From: JAPUME01 sp964605715
GTDB taxonomy: Bacteria > Acidobacteriota > Terriglobia > UBA7540 > JAPUME01
NCBI GenBank assembly: GCA_964605715.1
Contig: CAZSDV010000042.1
Coordinates: 1-19,726 of the forward strand
Direction of reading: 5' to 3'
DNA: 19,726 nucleotides
Below are positions 16,147 through 19,726 of the stretch, piece after piece (the first letter of the stretch is position 1; every line of letters begins with the position of its first letter). The translations under genes were made by a program, and so were the position numbers. The notes beneath the pieces are model-generated. The model was not told where the DNA came from. It ran no database searches and saw only the letters and a list, made by a program, of their open reading frames with translations.

Positions 16147-16187
16147 TGGGGTAGACAGGGTAAGCCAGCAATCTGGTTGCCACCCCA
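16147..16187 (+). other. Foldable intergenic element (nested hairpin)
   Basis: TGGGGT (16147-16152) pairs with ACCCCA (16182-16187). Inside it, GGTAA (16159-16163) pairs with TTGCC (16177-16181) using one G-U, and CCAG (16165-16168) pairs with CTGG (16173-16176) around a CAAT loop. G16164 is bulged and 16153-16158 form an unpaired left side. About 15 base pairs form in 41 nt. No T run follows, so it is not a standard terminator. It lies 54 bp after the TPR gene and 103 bp before the next start, so it could be an attenuator, an mRNA-processing site or a small structured RNA. I do not recognise a riboswitch family. Confidence 0.45.
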
Positions 16188-16289
16188 GGGCTGAAAAGAT
16201 AATCAGGTTCTCCCGTGATCTACAAACGGACTGGGTCCTGTGTTGCTCACATAGTGATTCAGGCCTATCGCTCGCCCCACGGGCTAACG

Positions 16290-17048
16290 ATGCGCTTACC
16301 TATCAATTTTCCAAACTTCAACCTTTCAAGTTACCTGTGTTTAGTTCGGCTCTCCGTATCTCCCTTGATCCTATGTGTAATAGCTCTGATGTCAGCGAGA
16401 TGGGCATCAGCAGACACTATTTTTCAGCAAACACCTCAGGGATCTGAGCGAGCCCTGCGACGAAACATAATCGTCATCAGAGAAGATACCAATTCAATTT
16501 TCTACAAGCATTTTGAATTAAAAGAAAGACGGGTCGTAAAAATAAGACTGGAGAAAGGTAGCACTAAAACCCGAATAGAACGCGCAAGCTCTACTGTAAA
16601 AAAACAAATCCTGGATAACTGGAAGCGATTTGGTCACAGTGGAGAAATTACAGATACAGAGGGGAATAAGAAAATAATCTATGCCATGTACCTAGACTTC
16701 TATCCGCCCGGTGGGCGTGGATCTCTCCATGATACGGTCCCGCCCAGGACTACCCTTCCGGTCCTTCTTCGCAACGGAGGGGTAAATGAAATTGAGTTTT
16801 CTGATATTAGGATAATCAAGATCCAGAAATTTAATAGAATGGTTGTTTACTTGAAATCTGGAGTAAATCTTGTCTGTGAATTCCATATGCCGACCTATCG
16901 ACCAGCAGAAGCACGATTTTTAGGTATGACTAAATCCTATTCAGTCGACAACGATGAGGTCTTCGATTTTTTCCTTCCTCTTAAAAGACTCAAGGAGATC
17001 AAGTTTATCAACGATCGACAGCGACGCCGAAAAAAAACATTACCCTGA
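16290..17048 (+). CDS. Secreted protein of unknown function
   Basis: I do not recognise this family. From ATG 16290 the product is 252 residues with a long N-terminal signal-like segment (hydrophobic stretch LSVSPLILCVIALM around residues 21-34, likely cleavage after RWASA/DT). The rest is soluble and beta-rich in appearance, with a short repeated theme of EIEFSDIRIIKIQKF and LKRLKEIKFIND and a strongly basic C-terminus (RQRRRKKTLP). There are no obvious catalytic motifs and only one cysteine (VCEFHMP) in the mature part. A GTG at 16215 in the same frame would add 25 residues ahead of the signal segment, and neither start has a clear ribosome binding site. It is the last plus-strand gene before a probable terminator and shares strand and export with the TPR protein upstream. 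Confidence 0.65.
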   Translation: MRLPINFPNFNLSSYLCLVRLSVSPLILCVIALMSARWASADTIFQQTPQGSERALRRNIIVIREDTNSIFYKHFELKERRVVKIRLEKGSTKTRIERASSTVKKQILDNWKRFGHSGEITDTEGNKKIIYAMYLDFYPPGGRGSLHDTVPPRTTLPVLLRNGGVNEIEFSDIRIIKIQKFNRMVVYLKSGVNLVCEFHMPTYRPAEARFLGMTKSYSVDNDEVFDFFLPLKRLKEIKFINDRQRRRKKTLP

Positions 17049-17142
17049 TATACCCTTCTAGCCCACTTCTTTAGTTGCTATATCCAGGATTTCCAATATC
17101 TGGACTGTAAATGGCATTTTAGTGTTTGGGTCGTTTCTTTTT

Positions 17143-17178
17143 ATTGCCTTGAAGGCCTAAGGGGCAATGTTATTTTTT
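17143..17178 (+). terminator. Probable Rho-independent terminator
   Basis: ATTGCCTT (17143-17150) pairs with GGGGCAAT (17161-17168): six Watson-Crick pairs plus two T-G wobbles, with a 10-nt loop. After four nt comes TTTTTT (17173-17178). It would end transcription of the plus-strand run finishing at 17048. The T run lies inside the last codons (KKK) of the convergent small gene on the minus strand, so the signal and that coding end share sequence. Confidence 0.55.
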
Positions 17179-17391
17179 CTTCTCCGCTGCCCATAGCCCC
17201 AATGAAATGGCACGGCCACAGAAGGGGCAGTAATTTAGCCCAACATAATCATACCCACTCATTGAGCCAGCTCGCAGGAAATACTCCGTGTTGATGTCGT
17301 TTACAATTCGGCCATCCTCAATGCTCTGCTTAGATCCGCGGTAAAGCCATTCATGATCAACTGCCCCTTCTAGATCTTGGCAACAAAACAT
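17170..17391 (-). CDS. Small conserved-looking protein with CPFCG motif
   Basis: A 73-residue protein of unknown function. It opens MFCCQDLEGAVDHEWLYRG and has a rubredoxin/zinc-ribbon-like knuckle NYCPFCGRAISLGLW near residues 54-68. With the N-terminal CC pair this gives four cysteines able to hold a zinc ion. The ATG is supported by AAGGA about seven nt upstream on the minus strand, which argues for a real gene despite the short length. There is no membrane segment or signal peptide, so it is probably cytoplasmic. It is convergent with the secreted protein upstream and transcribed in the same direction as the TonB receptor, whose stop lies 160 bp before this start. Function cannot be assigned. 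Confidence 0.7.
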   Translation of the reverse strand: MFCCQDLEGAVDHEWLYRGSKQSIEDGRIVNDINTEYFLRAGSMSGYDYVGLNYCPFCGRAISLGLWAAEKKK

Positions 17392-17550
17392 CTCTTGATC
17401 CTTTCATTAAAGTAAATACACAAAAAGGGATATTGTCCTGATCCATCCAGACTGAACTTAGGAGAAGAGCAGATTATTGCAAGAAGCCTTCGCGAAACCC
17501 TGGCAAAATATTCTCAATAAAACAATTGACTAAGCAACCAAAATGAAAAA

Positions 17551-19509
17551 TCAAAACCGAACCTGGTAGGTGGCATACACGCCTAACCCGGAACCGTCAA
17601 CGCCAGATCCGTGAACGCGATAGTTTTTGTCAAAGAGGTTCTCAATTCCAACCAGAATATCCGAACGCCCACCAATTTGATAACCAAATCGAAAATTCAG
17701 GGTCCCATAACCTGCAGTTCTGGAATAAAGATAACTTGAATCTACTCCAGGACCTAATACACGGTCCTGTACCTGGGTTAGATTTTCTCCTGTTGCTAGA
17801 AGTATGTCATCTAACGTACCTACAATCCCATCCACTCCGTTACCCACAAGTCCTCTTGCTCGGGCACCATTTGCAAAAAAGGATGATATGCGGCTCCGGC
17901 TTCGATAAGCACCGACTCTCTGGTCAGATTTCTCAATCGATGAAAGCTGATCTTGAAAACTAGCAAAGATCGAGTAAGTCTCAAACCAAAAAGGGCGTCC
18001 TTGTGGATTGTAGCGTAGGCTAATTGAACCAGTTGCCGGTGGCAAACCACCCTCAAGATCAGGTGGTAGTCCATTCGATTGATCCACGCCACGAAAATAA
18101 AAGAAATTACCCTTAACAGACCAATTGGGGGTTAGCTCAAAACGTGATGAAAATTCAACTCCAGAAATGCGCACACGTCTCAAATTTGTGCGGACAATGA
18201 CGGGCCGTGAGTCGGCGGGAACAAGGACCCAACCATTACTTGGGTCTTGAAAAGTAATATCCTGCCCGCCTATTTGCTGTCCCACCATGCCCGCAGGTAA
18301 TATTAATGTCCTTTTTGAAATAAAATTACTTAGGTTAGAATTAAAGTAAGTCAGGCTTGTAAGCCACCGGTCCCCACGAAACTTACCTCCCACCTCGTAG
18401 CTCATCACACTTTCTGATTTGAGATGCTTGACTTGTTCGCCGGTAGTTTGGGCATTGAGGTCAGCGGTTGAACCCACCCACCCTAATAGCGCCTGAGGAT
18501 CTAACGGTGCAACCTCAAAACCATTAGAAGTTAATCCTAGTGAACCAAGGTCATTGACGTTTGGGGCCCGGAAACCACGACTCACATTAGATGAAAGAGT
18601 AAATGAAGGTGTCACAAAAAAACTTCCACCCAAGTTAAATGTAAGATCATCGCTTCTACTTGATGAATCAGGAACTGTCGGCTGATTGTTCCCATCGAGA
18701 GGATTCAAGGCACTCTTAGTCTTAAAAAAGAAAGCACCATAACGGAGCCCACCAGTCAATCTCAATCGGCGAGGTACCAATTCAGCAGTCTGCTGCAAGA
18801 AAGCTCCGTAGCTCTGGTAGTGAGCACCATTCGGAAAGCGCGCTCGATAGGGGGCAGAAACAACTCCTGTAGTTGGATTAATTTTATTCTTAGTAGAGTC
18901 AATATATTCATCATAAAGGTCCGCACCAAAGGTCGTAGTCTGCGATGAACCTATATGAGTTTGTCCTTGAACTTTATAGCCGAATGCATCTGTGCGATTT
19001 GATTCAGAGTTAATTGATGAGAGTGGATCACCTCCTTGAGACCGTCGATCATCTTGCATTCCGTTCCATGAAAACGTCGTTGAGAGAGAGTCAAGGAAAC
19101 CTAACTCTCTTTTTTTATGGCGGATATAGAAAAAATCCAGAAGCTGCGGACTATAATCACTGATTAGATTTCCATTACCACCATTAAGTTTATCGTATCG
19201 ACGTCCACCCAGATGCATACCACGTTGGTAATTAAGGGAAAGCTGCTGGGTTCGGTCAAGTCGTAACCAAGCTTTTGCCACTGCACCATAATTAGAGTAA
19301 GAAGTATCTTGGAGCCGGTTACCTAAAACGCTTGGAGAAAGACCAAGATAACGCGTTACAACGGCATGCGAATCAAGCCCTCCGCCAGCCCTTACATCAT
19401 TGGCACGTTGGCCACGAGTTCCTAACATTAAACCAAAATTTCTGCTAGCAACTTCAACTTCAGCCTGGCCAGACCCGGAAAGATTCGAGCTACCAAAAAG
19501 GGTCCTCAA
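17551..19509 (-). CDS. TonB-dependent outer-membrane receptor, barrel part of an interrupted gene
   Basis: The open frame on the minus strand up to the interrupting codon encodes the end of the plug and the whole 22-strand-type beta-barrel of a TonB-dependent receptor. Landmarks are FTLSSNVSRGFRAPNVNDLG and SYEVGGKFRGDRWLTSLTYF mid-barrel, and the C-terminal GIENLFDKNYRVHGSGVDGSG with final YQVRF. The terminal Phe is the outer-membrane insertion signal. One loop carries GVDGIVGTLDDI, which looks like a calcium-binding DxDG-type loop. Position 19509 is a TTG in the middle of the plug with no ribosome binding site at proper spacing, so it is not a genuine start; the same frame continues upstream to 19623 and, past one TAA, to the window end. 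The ligand is unknown. See the upstream fragment entry. Confidence 0.85.
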   Translation of the reverse strand: MRTLFGSSNLSGSGQAEVEVASRNFGLMLGTRGQRANDVRAGGGLDSHAVVTRYLGLSPSVLGNRLQDTSYSNYGAVAKAWLRLDRTQQLSLNYQRGMHLGGRRYDKLNGGNGNLISDYSPQLLDFFYIRHKKRELGFLDSLSTTFSWNGMQDDRRSQGGDPLSSINSESNRTDAFGYKVQGQTHIGSSQTTTFGADLYDEYIDSTKNKINPTTGVVSAPYRARFPNGAHYQSYGAFLQQTAELVPRRLRLTGGLRYGAFFFKTKSALNPLDGNNQPTVPDSSSRSDDLTFNLGGSFFVTPSFTLSSNVSRGFRAPNVNDLGSLGLTSNGFEVAPLDPQALLGWVGSTADLNAQTTGEQVKHLKSESVMSYEVGGKFRGDRWLTSLTYFNSNLSNFISKRTLILPAGMVGQQIGGQDITFQDPSNGWVLVPADSRPVIVRTNLRRVRISGVEFSSRFELTPNWSVKGNFFYFRGVDQSNGLPPDLEGGLPPATGSISLRYNPQGRPFWFETYSIFASFQDQLSSIEKSDQRVGAYRSRSRISSFFANGARARGLVGNGVDGIVGTLDDILLATGENLTQVQDRVLGPGVDSSYLYSRTAGYGTLNFRFGYQIGGRSDILVGIENLFDKNYRVHGSGVDGSGLGVYATYQVRF

Positions 19510-19726
19510 TTTGGCATTAAAGTGTAAGCCTCCGGCAGAAAATCTTGTTGGCCGGCTAAGGACATTAACCGTTCCACCCAGAGAATCACTGCCATATTGG
19601 GCTGAATTAGGTCCTCTTACAATTTAAATTAGGTCTACACCCACTACATCGATTAGTGCTTCATACTGGTTAGGACCACCACGAAAGGTAGATTGGTTCA
19701 AACGAAGCCCGTCAATCAACGTTACT
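19510..19726 (-). pseudogene. TonB-dependent receptor, plug-domain part with in-frame TAA; 5' end outside window
   Basis: Translating the minus strand from 19725 gives VTLIDGLRLNQSTFRGGP, then YEALIDVVGVDLI, a TAA stop at 19626-19624, then IVRGPNSAQYGSDSLGG and TVNVLSRPTRFSAGG in the same frame as the barrel. This is the TonB-receptor plug: the canonical sequence is RIEIVRGP followed by Y-G-S-D-x-L-G-G. The stop falls on the Glu of that motif, so a single G-to-T change (GAA to TAA; A instead of C at plus position 19626) explains it. No frameshift is present and the downstream frame stays open for over 690 codons. The break is therefore either very recent or a base-call or consensus error. The signal peptide and TonB box are beyond the window. 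Confidence 0.85.

Noticed and set aside
19509..19509. TTG at 19509 as a genuine start of the TonB receptor
   Set aside because: It lies inside the plug domain and the same frame with plug homology continues upstream; no ribosome binding site at proper spacing.

Overview
The window reads as an ordinary stretch of bacterial chromosome: dense housekeeping genes, no mobile elements, no CRISPR array and no phage genes. It is probably a metagenome or single-cell assembly, because a run of exactly ten Ns (6152-6161) sits inside one gene. Base composition looks moderate. The mix includes a secreted PQQ-type beta-propeller protein with an N-terminal WPQWRGP motif, paired MacB/FtsX-type permeases, a Gfo/Idh/MocA oxidoreductase, a carboxypeptidase-regulatory/TPR secreted protein and a TonB-dependent receptor. 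That points to a Gram-negative bacterium. Acidobacteriota is my first guess and a Planctomycetota/Verrucomicrobiota-type lineage the second. This is inferred from family flavour, not from a marker gene.

Layout. Positions 209-281 hold a tRNA-Lys(CTT) on the minus strand. A secreted beta-propeller protein (584-1849, +) converges on a small five-helix EamA-like membrane protein (1888-2337, -). Two tandem FtsX/MacB-type permeases follow (2676-5158, +), then the oxidoreductase with the assembly gap (5254-6285, +). The minus strand from 10111 down to 6421 is a compact operon-like set: der (ribosome-assembly GTPase), a four-helix PIN/TRAM protein, ispD and ispF (non-mevalonate isoprenoid pathway). 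ispD and ispF overlap by 4 nt.

From 10268 the plus strand carries a stand-alone precorrin-2 dehydrogenase, a DinG-type iron-sulfur helicase, and the 7-deazaguanine genes queD, queE and queC, which together would convert dihydroneopterin triphosphate to preQ0. These are followed by a secreted carboxypeptidase-regulatory/TPR protein and a secreted protein of unknown function preceded by a 41-nt foldable element. A likely Rho-independent terminator at 17143-17178 ends this plus-strand run. It overlaps the 3' end of a small convergent gene with a CPFCG motif (17170-17391, -).

The right end (17551 to past 19726, -) is a TonB-dependent receptor. Its plug domain runs off the window and is interrupted by one in-frame TAA at 19624-19626, exactly where the RIEIVRGP motif normally has Glu. 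This is the most notable anomaly. I found no convincing new biological system. The other observations worth a second look are the nonsense codon, the N-gap length, the unpaired permeases, the unexplained structured intergenic element and the small unknown proteins.
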